DNA of 64,000 bases from Whitmania pigra. Its lineage: Eukaryota > Annelida > Clitellata > Hirudinida > Haemopidae. Positions 12,987 to 23,653 of this stretch are shown here, piece after piece. How positions within the stretch are numbered: the stretch's first letter is position 1; every line of letters begins with the position of its first letter. The position numbers and the translations under genes are program-made. The stretch covers positions 68,501-132,500 of the forward strand of contig JAJTWR010000362.1 in NCBI GenBank assembly GCA_021613335.1, in the 5' to 3' direction. Under the pieces are notes generated by a model that made no database searches, was not told the DNA's origin, and was given only the letters and a program-made list of their open reading frames with translations.

Positions 12987-15314
12987 TTAAATAGTAATAA
13001 TAATAGTAATAATAATAATAATAATAATAATAGTAATAATAATGACAAAAACAATAACATGTTTGTAAACAGCGAATGACAATAGCCCTCGGAATGGAAA
13101 ATACTGACTGCTTGTACGGCGGGCCCTTGTGACTGTCGGGATCGCACTTTGCGTGGAACTTCCTCTGGCAGATCTGGCACTTCAGACCCTGGAAGATCAT
13201 TCTGTGACATCCGTCGCAAGACGACGAGAACATGGTCTTTCTCACCTGTTGCCGAGGAAACGAACGGTTGGTCGTCAAGGCCAAGTGTCACAGCGGAATG
13301 ATAATCGAGTTAAAAGTAATAATTATTTCATTTAATGGCGAAGGAATTTTATTTATTGCTACGCTAATGCTTTGCACAAGTTAGTATAGGATGGTTTAGC
13401 TATGAATAAAATATGATTTGCATTGAATCTAAAAAGTTATTATTAATATATTCTATGGTTAATTAATAATATTATTCATTATTATTATTATTATTATTAT
13501 GGCTGTAACTGACATAGTTGTGACCCTTGTTGCTCATCTTACAACTGATGTACTCCAGCTCGACTGAAATCTCTTTCCCGGCGTAACATTCGACATCGTC
13601 GTCCCAGCTGATTGGTTGCCTGGGAATTAATTCGACGAACGAATGTAATTCAACATTTTAATAATAATAATAATAAACTAACTGTTCAATTAACCAAAAT
13701 CCTGTAGTAATCAATAATCCTAAATACTTAACTGGGAATAAATAAATTCACATAGTTAAAACAAAGGTTTGGTATTGATGTAATGCATTGTGTTCAAAAA
13801 GCCTGCACTGCCACAAATACCCTTGGAAATGGGTGCTATATAAATTCAATACAGAGTTACATAAGAAATAAATTTGAATTACGTTACATTTTAATAATAA
13901 ATCAAAAAAAAATTAAAAACAATAATGCAATAATAATAATTTTAATAATAATAATTATTACATGTAACAGTTGTGATAATAAATTCAAACTGACCGGCTA
14001 TTGCTGTCAAAGACGATGCAGTTGCTGAGGGCAATACCTCTTCTCTCGAGTCCCTTTCTCAGAACGTCCGACAAAGTTTGGCCGGGCTTCACTTTTAACT
14101 GATTAATATTATATTTATTTATTTATTTATTCGATTATAGTCCGATACTGATTAATAAATCGTTAGCTGGTCAAAACAATTTCAGCTATTTATTTATTCG
14201 ATTATAGTCCGATACTGATTAATAAATCGTTAGCTGGTCAAAACAATTTCAGCTTTCCGTAAGTTTTCGTTATCGATTAATTAATTTCAAAGTCATACTA
14301 TTTTGTGTGCTCGTTTTTAAAATTAATAGTTTCATTTTGTTGTTGTTGTTGTTTATCAGTTGTCGACGCCTGTGTTTTTCTATCCAGTAAACAACAACAA
14401 CAACGAATACGAAGTTCCCTCGGACGACGAAGACTCGGACGGACAAACCGAGAAAAGCGCAAACTCCATTCTTGCATTTAAAAGCCTCATTGTTTTGCAA
14501 AACATCCATTGTTGTGGTTATGCGGCGGAGACACTCGTCCATTGTGGCTTTGATTGCAGACGACTGACTCGCATTGTTCGGAAGTGATGGTTCTACTTTA
14601 ACGAATCTTTTCAATGCTACAAGGAACGGAAAAATGGCTCGATGTTGCTAATAATTCGTTTCTTAAAAAAATAAATAAATAAATTACGAGAGGCTCATTT
14701 GTTGTTACGTCGTTCGTTTATTTCGTCTGAAGTCGATATTGAGCAGTTTGTCGCGCCAAACGACAAACAATAGAATTTCTGCCGGTTGCTGATTTGAGAT
14801 TACAGAGCATGTTCATCACACAACTCCTTGCAACAGCGAAACTCCTTTCGAAAATGAAACTGACGACGACGACGACAAAACAGAACCAAAACCATGCAAT
14901 GCGTGGTTAATGTGGTTAAAATCCTCCTCCAAGAGGATCTTTTTGTTCTTAACTTTTACCATCCATCAGCAACTTGAAAGCACGTCTTCCTTGCAAAGAG
15001 AAAATAAAAGCATTTTTGTAGCGCACTTGTAGATCAACTGGGTTCAACTCCTAAAACCTCGTTATCAAACTGCGTAGTGCCAGAGCTTCAAAGAGCGTCA
15101 TTATCTTATGGAGTTAATTCTAAAAATTCACTCATTCATTCATTCATCCATCCATCCCTCCATCCATTCATTCAGACAGCAACATTCATCTGTTCATGAG
15201 CAACATCGACAAAGCTTCAAGGAGACAGCTAGAAAATATCCCGTACGACCAACCTGGCCATGAAAGACAAGGACAGCATCATCATCATCATCGTCGTCAT
15301 CGTCATCATCGTCG

Positions 15315-15347
<33 letters not shown>

Positions 15348-16798
15348 ATCATCATCATCATCATCTTCATCGCACAGATCCGAAGCGACAACTATCGGGA
15401 AAAAAATAATAAAAATAATAAAAATAATAAAAATAAAAATAATAATAATAAAAAATAAAAACATCATCAAGGCTGCACCCTGGGAAAAGAGACTGGCCAG
15501 ACGAAACTGCAGACTGCGCATGACTTGTGTCGGGCCATTTCCGGTGCAGAGTTTAAAAACATAATGGGGCTTTTATAAGCATTTGCTTTCTTTTTATTAC
15601 CTTCTTTTTCTCGTTTATCATTTTTTTCCATCTTTTGCTCCATTTCATTATCCATTCCAGACATAGGTAGTCTCTACTATGTAGTCTCTACTACAGCACG
15701 GTGACTACGTCAGTGTAAAAAGTAGATCAGGTGAATGCTGAGCAAAATCTGAGCCAAGAGAACTCGAGCATCTCGTTCAGGAGAGCATGAGTCATTGATG
15801 GACCTCATTTTGTATCTTCTGCCTTACTGGAAGGGAATGGGACTGAACATTGGCTTTCAGGTGATATCAACTTCACGTGTAGTCTCGACAACACCATAGC
15901 ATCTTCAACAACAACAACAACACAACAACAACAACAACAATATAACATCTACAACAATAACAATTTAACATCTACAACCACAACAACACAACAATATAAC
16001 ATCTACAACAATAACAATTTAACATCTACAACCACAACAACAACAACAATATAACATCTACAACAGCAACAACAACAACACAATATCTTCAACAGCAACA
16101 ACAACACAACATCTTCAACAGCAACAACAATATAACATCTACAACAACAACAACAACACAATAATATAACATCTACAACAGCAACAACAACACAATATCT
16201 TCAACAGCAACAACAATATAACATCTACAACCACAACAACAACAATAACAAAAGTCTTCCTCCTTTCCAATCTCAAAACGTGAAGTCTGCAGTAGTAAGT
16301 CGAATTTCAAGCATTTCCAAATTATAAACTCGAATTATAAACAAGTATTGTCTGAGGATTGAAGCTGATGTGTCTCAGCTTCTCAGATGGAGTTTGTGGA
16401 TGTGAATGTGAATTAGGAGTTTGTGGATGTGAATGTAAGTTAGGAGTTTGTGGATGTAAATGTGAATGTAAGTTAGGAGTTTGTGGATGTGGATGTGAAT
16501 GTAAGGTAGGAGTTTGTGGATGTGAATGTAAGTTAGGAGTTTGTGGATGTGAATGTGAATGTAAGTTAGGAGTTTGTGGATGTGAATGTAAGTTAGGAGT
16601 TTGTGTATGTGAATGTAAGTTAGGAGTTTGTGGATGTGAATGTGAGTTACCAGGAACTTAAGTTGGAGATCGTGCAACGCAACAACAACAACAACAACAC
16701 TGTGAAGGTAAAACATAAGTACATAACTTCGTGACTAAAACATTTGTAATTATAATAATTAATTATAACACATTATTACAGCAAAAACTATAATATTA

Positions 16799-16862
<64 letters not shown>

Positions 16863-19800
16863 CGACGACGACGATGACGACGACGACGATGATGATGATG
16901 ATAATAATACTCATAGTAATAATTATATTTATCGGATTTATCATTATCATTATAGGAACACTACCACAACGACACAAAGTCACAGCGCCACACACAAGGC
17001 AATAATATTTTCCTCAAGGTCGCCTTGCATTCAAAAGTAGATCGCCATCCTGGCCACCATGATGAGCGTCCCACGAAAATGTGATTTCACATTTCACATC
17101 CAAAAGTACCGGTGAGTGGAAAGTTGTTAGTCGTCAACTACGACTAATAATCACTCAACCGTAACCGCGCTAGCGACTCGACTAGCTAACTAGTCAAAAC
17201 CAGCATGGCTAAGCAACGAACGAGCGAGTGCCATCTCGTGGTGAAAAAATAATCTTTTAGCAGATGGCGATGAATGTCGGAGATTTCTGATCGTTATAAT
17301 AATTAAATTTTATAATTATAATAATTAAACGATTATAATATGTAATTATATAAAAATTATGCAATAATTAAACGATTATAATATGTAATTATACATAAAT
17401 TATACAATAATTAAACGATTAAAAAGAGGCTGTCCTAATAATTAAACGCGCGCCAAGATAATAGTATTAAGGGCAGGTGAGCTTAGCGCACAATCAAGAG
17501 CACAAGTGCACAATCAGACGTTGTGGGCGGAGTCACGAAGAGCAGTAGCAGCGAGGCACTTGTAAACAAACTGGGCCATCGAGCAAGAAAAAAAAAATAA
17601 AAATAAAAACAAAAATAAAAATTGAGAGAAAATAGAGAGGATGAACGAGAGACGAGAAGCTGGGATGAGGGAAGGGCGATTGCAAACCAGGTTGCAAAAC
17701 GAATTGTTGTTGTTGTTGTTAATAATGTTATTGTTGTTGTTGTTAATAATGTTGTTGTTGTTGTTAATGTTGTTGTTGCTGTTAAGGCATCTTTTGAGAG
17801 TTGTTGTACTGTCTCCAGAGCACATTTAACATCAGGACATTAGCAGATACAAGTCTAGTCGGAACATAATATTTGGCTGATAAGGTCAACTAAGAAATAA
17901 ATTTATTATTTAATAAAAAAAAAATAAAATTGATAATTCCACAAAAAAGCAAAAACTATATTGTTGTCTTTTTGTTTTATGTCTGCTCTCGATTCTGATA
18001 GTCTAAGTTTTAAAATAATACTCTTTTTTCCTTCAAGAAGAACTTTTCATAGCAGGAACTTAGAAATCAATGCTTGGCTATATTGCTATCCTTCGAATAT
18101 TTTCATATTTTTATCGCCAAAAATTGATCGAAAACCTATCGCAGCATCTCGACATTATTTGGCAATTCAGTAATTACCGAACTAGAACACAGAAATCCCT
18201 GGGGACGGTTTAACCTATTTGTAAGACCCTTTCACCGACAATTATTTCATTTTAAACCAGAACGTGTGATCTCGAAGGGGAACACCGAATAACCACACGG
18301 AATGGAAATTTATCCGAACTCGAACTCGTGGTTCCACATCATCTCGTCGTCTTCGACTCACTCTGTCGGCCTCCGCGGTACGGAAATTACCGGGTGACTA
18401 AGGAGGAGGCAAAGTTCGCCAGGATTTTTGAGGTGTTTTGTGGGAAAAGTAACGCCCTTCGGTCGTAAGATCTCGGAGGCTCGGCTCAGTTTATACATGC
18501 TCGGTTTAATTATTCAGAGCCACTCGAGAAAGATCACAATCATCGCTTTCAAGGATTCTGATGAAATCTTTTGAAATGGCAAAGGTTGACCAGAAACAAC
18601 TCTATGAGTCATGCAATTTAGTGGTGGGCTGAGAACAGTTAGGAGGAGATTTCAGTGATTTCAAGCGGAATCGATTTTAAAACACCATCCGACCAAAATG
18701 ACTACAAGAAACAAAACGATGCGGCAGAATCCAAATACAAACCTAAGGTGAAACGAAACATTTCCCGAAGACCGACGATACGTAGAAACATACCGTGGAG
18801 ATTTGCTTGTTGGGGAGATAAGCCTTGATGGCGTTTCTCAGAGGCGTCTCCAAATTCTGAACCGAGTATCCCGACTGGCAGTCCCCGGCGGCGGAAGTTG
18901 CCGAAGTCGTCGTCGCGGAAGGCGCGGGGGCCCAGTCCCCTCCTCCGAAGTGGTAGTCTAGTTCGGTTTCGGGGGCCGTGGACGGGGAGACTTGCCCGGA
19001 CTCTTCGTCCAAGAAGCTGAGCTGCTCCTGAAGTTGTTGTTCTCTCTCCTGCAGTCGATGGATCTTGTTGGTCAGGATCTCGTATTCCTGGAATTGAAAT
19101 TGGTCGAGACGTTGGATTTAAGAAGTTTGGAAACAAAAGGGGAGCAGTTGCGAGCATCCGTCCGAGCGACATTTTGAAATCCATGCAAGAATTTGTCACC
19201 AAGGACGACAAAACAATATTTAACAACCAATTAACACTTAATTTTTTTTGTTACAAAAAATAAGATGTCGTAAAACCAACTATCTCATAAAAGTACAATA
19301 TTTGTAGTTATCTAGGTAAAATCATACCCTAATATTCAAAGACATTGACGAACAAAACACATTCTCAACATATAGCTGTCATTGTGCACTATAACTAACA
19401 ATCAATCAAACATCAATGTATGTAATTTATTAATGTCCATTTCATAACTAGACGGAAACAGGAACAGGACGGAAAAATAAATAACATCGCACGACACGCA
19501 CATCATACCATATCAGGTCTCAACTCCGTGGAAAATCATGGTACCGATCGAGGTACTTACTTCCAGGTACATGGAGGGCGGATGTCTCTTGCTTCCAAAC
19601 ATGGCATTCAAATCTTCCAACTTCTCCTTGGTCAGTCGGATTACGTTCTCGATGCTCAAAAGCTACAAAAGTCATGCAGCTCGTAATTGATTCGTTATTA
19701 ATTTTGTCCATTCGTCGAACGTCGTGCAATCGTCACTCAAAAGATAATTTAGCTACGGTCGATGCAAACGAATGTATGCATGCATAAAAATGTAATATGT

Positions 19801-20845
19801 AAATTATAATTTCCAGTGAAATCTTAAAAAAATCAACAGACATGAACTTCGGTAGTATTTATAAATCGGGTGTGGATTAATTAATTAATTTCGTCAGGAC
19901 GGACGTGAATCCCATTTATGAATAATTTTCTGAAAATCATCGGATGAAATCTGCAACTTATTTTTTGATGAAAATCTCTCACACGCTTTCAAAAATAATT
20001 CAGAAGAAATTCTATAAAAATCATGACAAAATTGCTCTGTTTATTAGAAACTTTTTTTGTCAGAACAGCTAAAGAATCAAGCTTATTCAAAGCCTTTCTT
20101 ATTCACTGGCTTTCATTTAATCTCAGTTAATAAACAAACCAAATAACATTGAACAAAGTTGTTAAATATTCAGAATGATAGCAATGCCATGACAACGTAA
20201 TTGTTGTTATATTAATTATTTAAAATATTTACAATACGTTTGTTAAGATCCACTGGGTTTAATCACGAAATATAATTTAAATTTTAGTGAAATTGCCTCT
20301 TCATTTATAGAAGGACTTAAAAAAGCTTAAACAAAAAGTTTATGCAATTCTGAAAATATAGACAAAATAGAAATTAATCGTGATGCTCATTCTTTCTCTA
20401 GATTACGGCTTTCGATGCAAAATGAGTAATATTACAAATACGAGCAATTAAGGAACCATCTGAGAAGCACATTCACATTGAATTCACACAAACTCCTCAA
20501 GACATTAGCATAATTCTACAACACATTCCACGCAAAAAGCATGAAACAGAACTGGCAAAACAGGTGGATGCTTGTAAGCATATGGTCCAAAAAAGGCACA
20601 TTTGTACTAAACCTGACACTCAATTCTACTTTCCTTAACTGCTAAATCCATTATTCGTTAAAATCTTTTTGAATAATCTTAAGAGCCAAACAACAACAAC
20701 AACAACAAACCTCGGCTCTGATGGAATCTGGAAAGACATCAGACGTCTGGACTTCGCTATCCAGATCGTCTTCGTCTCCAGTAGAGCTAGGGCGAGACAT
20801 GTAACCTTGAAAACCCCTCGATCCCGTCCTTTCAACCGCTGCCAT
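9328..20845 (-). CDS. BRAF: RAF/BRAF-type serine-threonine kinase
   Basis: Exons in transcript order: 20845-20711, 19662-19561, 19087-18794, 14098-13995, 13619-13514, 13245-13109, 12940-12826, (12623-12584 tentative), 12137-12004, 11552-11356, 11107-10931, 10737-10691, 10498-10380, 10296-10168, 9914-9780, 9510-9328. The product is about 717 residues. Order of parts: BRS-like N-terminus, Ras-binding domain, C1, CR2 14-3-3 site, kinase, C-terminal 14-3-3 site. RAF relays RAS-GTP to MEK and ERK at the plasma membrane. The start ATG follows an in-frame TAA. The BRS segment and acidic N-region (DSNEEWEIP) make it BRAF-like rather than RAF1-like. Kinase marks: [27 protein letters not shown]. All confirmed joins keep frame; the CR2 linker needs one more exon of length 1 mod 3. 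Confidence 0.93.
9780..11552 (-). CDS. BRAF: RAF kinase-domain exons
   Basis: Seven exons (11552-11356, 11107-10931, 10737-10691, 10498-10380, 10296-10168, 9914-9780, then the last exon) form a complete kinase fold. The first carries the acidic N-region, the glycine loop [11 protein letters not shown], the ATP-lysine in VAIKK and the alpha-C segment [10 protein letters not shown]. Next come the hinge [14 protein letters not shown] and the catalytic loop IIHRDLKSN. The DFG exon reads [17 protein letters not shown], so the BRAF V600 position is valine and the T599 equivalent is threonine, while the S602 equivalent is leucine. The usual APE motif reads SPE (WMSPEIIRM). [13 protein letters not shown] and ERPLFP-type motifs follow. 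The introns here are 80-400 bases and AT-rich. Confidence 0.93.
12584..12623 (-). CDS. BRAF: Tentative small RAF linker exon
   Basis: The exon ending at 12826 closes in phase 0, while the one starting at 12137 needs one preceding base, so an exon of length 1 mod 3 must lie between them. This 40-nt candidate has a pyrimidine-rich acceptor ending in AAG and a good CGA|GTGAGC donor, and restores frame, giving [13 protein letters not shown]. There is no homology support, because this linker is not conserved. Another exon or an alternative acceptor could fill the gap. Confidence 0.35.
12826..14098 (-). CDS. BRAF: RAF RBD (3' part), C1 domain and CR2 exons
   Basis: Four exons: 14098-13995, 13619-13514, 13245-13109, 12940-12826. 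The first two finish the Ras-binding ubiquitin-like fold ([16 protein letters not shown], then [16 protein letters not shown]). The HNY|VRKTMF junction brings in the C1 zinc finger [28 protein letters not shown]. The last exon holds [10 protein letters not shown], the CR2 14-3-3 site equivalent to RSSSAPNV of BRAF. The C1 exon has an open frame upstream of its acceptor, but phase and homology place the start at 13245. The final cysteine of the C1 pattern is not found at its usual spacing. Confidence 0.88.
13780..13860 (+). mobile_element. SINE fragment, copy 3 (truncated)
   Basis: This stretch inside a RAF intron matches the 3' half of the element at 24486-24674. It shares the TGTTC block, GCCTGCACTGCC, CCTTGG and a GTGCTATATAAAT-like tail, with several substitutions. 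It lacks the 5' half. It is a decayed short interspersed element. Confidence 0.6.
14118..14253. repeat. 67-bp tandem duplication in RAF intron
   Basis: Two near-identical copies of a unit containing TCGATTATAGTCCGATACTG start near 14118 and 14185. The close match indicates a recent duplication. It begins 20 bases upstream, in transcript sense, of the acceptor of the exon at 14098, so it also doubles intron sequence around that splice site. Confidence 0.85.
15905..16250. repeat. AAC-rich minisatellite with ATAACATCTAC units
   Basis: CAACAACAA runs are interleaved with ATATAACATCTAC and ATCTTCAACAG blocks in an irregular array of about 345 bases. It lies within the large RAF intron and has no open frame of interest. 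Confidence 0.8.
16380..16655. repeat. 27-bp minisatellite (GTTTGTGGATGTGAATGTAA type)
   Basis: About nine copies of a 27-bp unit, some with an extra 6-bp TGTGAA or TGTAAA step. Since 27 and 6 are multiples of three, the array stays open on both strands and would encode Cys/Gly-rich GVCGCECKL repeats on the + strand. No homology or splice context supports expression. Confidence 0.85.
16799..16910. repeat. ATG/ACG triplet microsatellite
   Basis: About 20 pure ATG units followed by interrupted ACG and ATG units. It is one of many long triplet tracts in the window and encodes only homopolymeric frames. Confidence 0.9.
18794..20845 (-). CDS. BRAF: RAF N-terminal exons: start, BRS domain, start of RBD
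   Basis: Exons 20845-20711, 19662-19561 and 19087-18794, all phase 0. The first encodes an acidic start region of 45 residues ending PDSIRAE. The second gives [16 protein letters not shown] and HPPSMYLE, matching the BRAF-specific BRS helix region (IKLTQEHIEALL and HNPPSIYLE) used for RAF/KSR heterodimerisation and MEK binding. The third has a REQQLQEQL coiled segment, an Asp/Ser/Ala-rich linker and the first RBD strand [13 protein letters not shown]. The next exon is 4.7 kb away, so a quick annotation could mistake this part for a separate gene. Confidence 0.9.
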
Positions 20846-22625
20846 TTACTCGATCCTCCAACGAAAAATTTGCGAGCCAAATAAATACCGATTCAGATGA
20901 CTGGCGATCTGGCTGAGAGATTTGGCAATTTTTCTTTAGAAAAGAGTGTAAGATCCAGTTAGAATTCCTTCCCGACGGATACTGTTTTATTTCGTCTGCT
21001 GTAAACGACTTCGTAACGAGGCATACACCGAAGAACACAACATGCCAGCGTAAATAACACACACACACACGAGCTGGGGTGAGTGAGGTGTCTAGGTACC
21101 TTTGATGGACAACTGCCTGTTAGCTCAGCTCACATTAATATTAAGTAACTTGAAAGTTGATGGTTCGAGACATTTGGAAATAAGATTACTAGACTCGATG
21201 GCAAAACAATTTATTGAGCAGTGGAATGCAGAGATTCTCGGTGGCGCAAGCGATTTTTTAATTTTAAAAGCAAGATCATTGGCAGTTTATGTTGCTATTA
21301 TTCTTTTGTTTTAGTTGCATAAAATTCTGATAACTAAAATAATGGAGTCGATAATGTTTTTAAAATCACTTCAAATTTTTAAGTTCTGTTGACGTGTCCA
21401 CCCAACTTCGATTCACGAAATCGGCAACATTGCGTTCAACTGATTTTTTTTTAGCGATAAAAGAAGTAAAATTCATATTTTTTTTTTGTCTTCAGACGAA
21501 TCAACTGTCCCTTTCTCAGAAACTACAGTGCATGACTTTTGCCAAAACCATAAACACATAAATATACGCAGACGCTCCACTGGCGAGACACTTAGGCTTT
21601 GGCAGACTAGCTAAATCTCTTTTCAATATTTCGGTGACGAGGTAAGATGTGAGAATTTTTAAAGTAAAAAAAAAACATTTACTTATCCACTGAATACGTC
21701 TACCAAAACTTTCACAATACTTTCACAATCTCCTTCAAATCACAAATCCACCACTATCTAAATTCTAATGTAAGGTACGCCTTATCACACAAACCTCAAT
21801 TCGGTAACCAATTAGAAGCACGCTACAATAGACTTTGTATTACAATAATGTGAACGAACAAGTACCACCAAATGTACAATTAACTCAAAAGGGACCGACC
21901 ACTAAAGTACTGAAAGTTTTATTGGAGGGATAGGGGCAGAATAAATACCTTTTATGCTTACAAAATCAAAAAGCACAAATTTTCAAATTTAAAAAGCAAA
22001 ACTTAGATAACATCAAATTCCAAACGAAAATAATGCAAGGATTCGCCACTGGAAACAAAATCAAAGAAGTTTTCGTCTCGTCCGAGCGGCAATTGTTTAC
22101 AGACGATTAAAAATTATAACAAGGTAACTCCTTGACAGGGCACCGAGCGCTTTCAGAGCTCTTGCCCTACAATCATCTTGTGGCTCAAAACAGAGGAAAA
22201 GAAATCCACATGAGGATCACAGGGCGGCTAAAGTTAAATCGACGAAGATATGCCATCTCAAAGCAAGCGTTCACTGTACAGAGTCAGACCAGATCAAATA
22301 TGATTTGCCATTTAAACGTACTCAACTTAATGAAATATCAGCAAATTTTTAATCACTGCTGGGCGAACGACATCGACGAGCATTGGAGGATACATAGAAA
22401 TAAAATCTTCTCGAACTATTGTTAAAGATTTTTTTAGAAAATGCTTTGAACCGATAGTTACTTGCACTGTTGAATCAAACTCTAGAGATTTAAGTCTTAC
22501 TTCAATCCACTTCCACTTTATGACTCCTCAAATTAACTCTTTACCGCCGGACATCGTCTACGACTTTTAACGAACGGCGACCCGACGATACGTATATACA
22601 TAAATGTTCTCTCGATGCAGATTTC
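20846..22625. other. Intergenic region: RAF promoter side and importin alpha 3' side
   Basis: Both neighbours are on the - strand, so this stretch holds the importin alpha 3' UTR (near 22625) and the RAF 5' UTR and promoter (near 20846). It has a short CA tract at 21057-21070 and no long microsatellite. A TTTATT at about 21915 would read AATAAA on the - strand, a possible importin alpha polyadenylation signal. No further gene was seen. Confidence 0.55.
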
Positions 22626-23620
22626 TCAAAAATTGAATTGGTTGTCTTTTGAACCAGCAGCATCGAAAGCGTTGCCATCGGGGGCAGTAGAATCCTCGGC
22701 CATGGTGGACTGGGGATTCCGGAAGTTGAATTCGACCCCGAGCTCCGAGGTCGGGGCCAGGCCCGGATCCTCCTCCTCCGAGCCGAAGTAACGCTCGATG
22801 ATGTCGAAGGCCTTCTGATAAATGTCCTGGTTCTCGTGATTTTGTAGGAACTCGATTTTATCGAGGCCTGCGTGCGTGAGAGCAAAAATATGTTTAAATC
22901 GTGTAAATACGTCATAAGTAAAAGTTAATGAACGAGTTGTGTATTTATAATCACTGTGACATAAAATTATTATCGATGATAAATTAAGCACGGTCTTAGT
23001 TTAAACAAGAATGTAATTAATTTTAGTAATATATATAATTAGTTAATTACAATAAAAGTCCTATATAATCACTATGACATAAAATTATTATCGATGATAA
23101 AATAAGAACGGTCGTAGTTTAAACAGGAATGTAAATGTAATTAATTAATTTTAGTAACGTATATAATTAATTAATTAATTATAATAAAAGTACTAACCAT
23201 AACACTCCTCGACTAAGACCGAGTAGAGATTGGTTGTTCCGTGCATTTTGGCATCCGATTCTCCGGCTCTCAGTATGTGTTCGATGCCATTGAGAGCAAG
23301 CTGTCAAAAGGTTCGCTCTCAATTTAAGATCATCATCACTATTATTATTATTAATATCATTATTATTAGTTACTATTAGTATAATAATGTAATCAATGTG
23401 CAGATTAGACTATAATGAGATGCACGTTCATAATTAGATGGACACTTGTCAAGCATTTCTTGAATAATGAAAAACAAAACTGGTAGCAGTCAGTGCTGGT
23501 ATAATGGTAATAAAGCAAGAAAACTAAAAATACAAAGTACTGCTGTTCATATCCACCCATGTTTATGTACTAAATACTCATAATATTAATACAAATAATA
23601 AAAAAAAAAATAACAACAAC

Positions 23621-23653
<33 letters not shown>

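Larger units (their letters stand above)
14099..18793. other. 4.7 kb RAF intron filled with simple repeats
   Basis: No coding exon could be supported between the two RBD exons. The intron contains a 67-bp tandem duplication (about 14120-14253), CAT tracts (15275-15365), an AAC-rich minisatellite (15905-16250), a 27-bp minisatellite (16380-16655), a 60-base ATG/GAT tract (from 16799), GTT tracts (17700-17785) and an AT-rich repeat near 17290-17420. Open frames here are by-products of the repeats. Confidence 0.75.

Noticed and set aside
13246..13290. Upstream extension of the RAF C1 exon ([12 protein letters not shown])
   Set aside because: It resembles LTTHNF of BRAF by chance; the exon ending HNY at 13514 supplies the true preceding residues in phase 0, and GTGAGA at 13245 is exon start, not a donor.
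14270..14614. Open frames on both strands; the - frame has SVRVF, superficially like the RAF RBD start, and the + frame is acidic ([12 protein letters not shown])
   Set aside because: The real RBD start (AYLPNKQ) was found at 18794 and joins 14098 in phase, so this stretch is intronic; no support for a + strand gene.
15196..15564. Open frame with histidine-rich run on + and Asp run on -
   Set aside because: It is produced by a CAT/GTC microsatellite; no homology, no splice context, and it lies in a RAF intron.
16759..17005. Poly-Met / poly-Ile open frames
   Set aside because: Pure ATG triplet repeat read in different frames.
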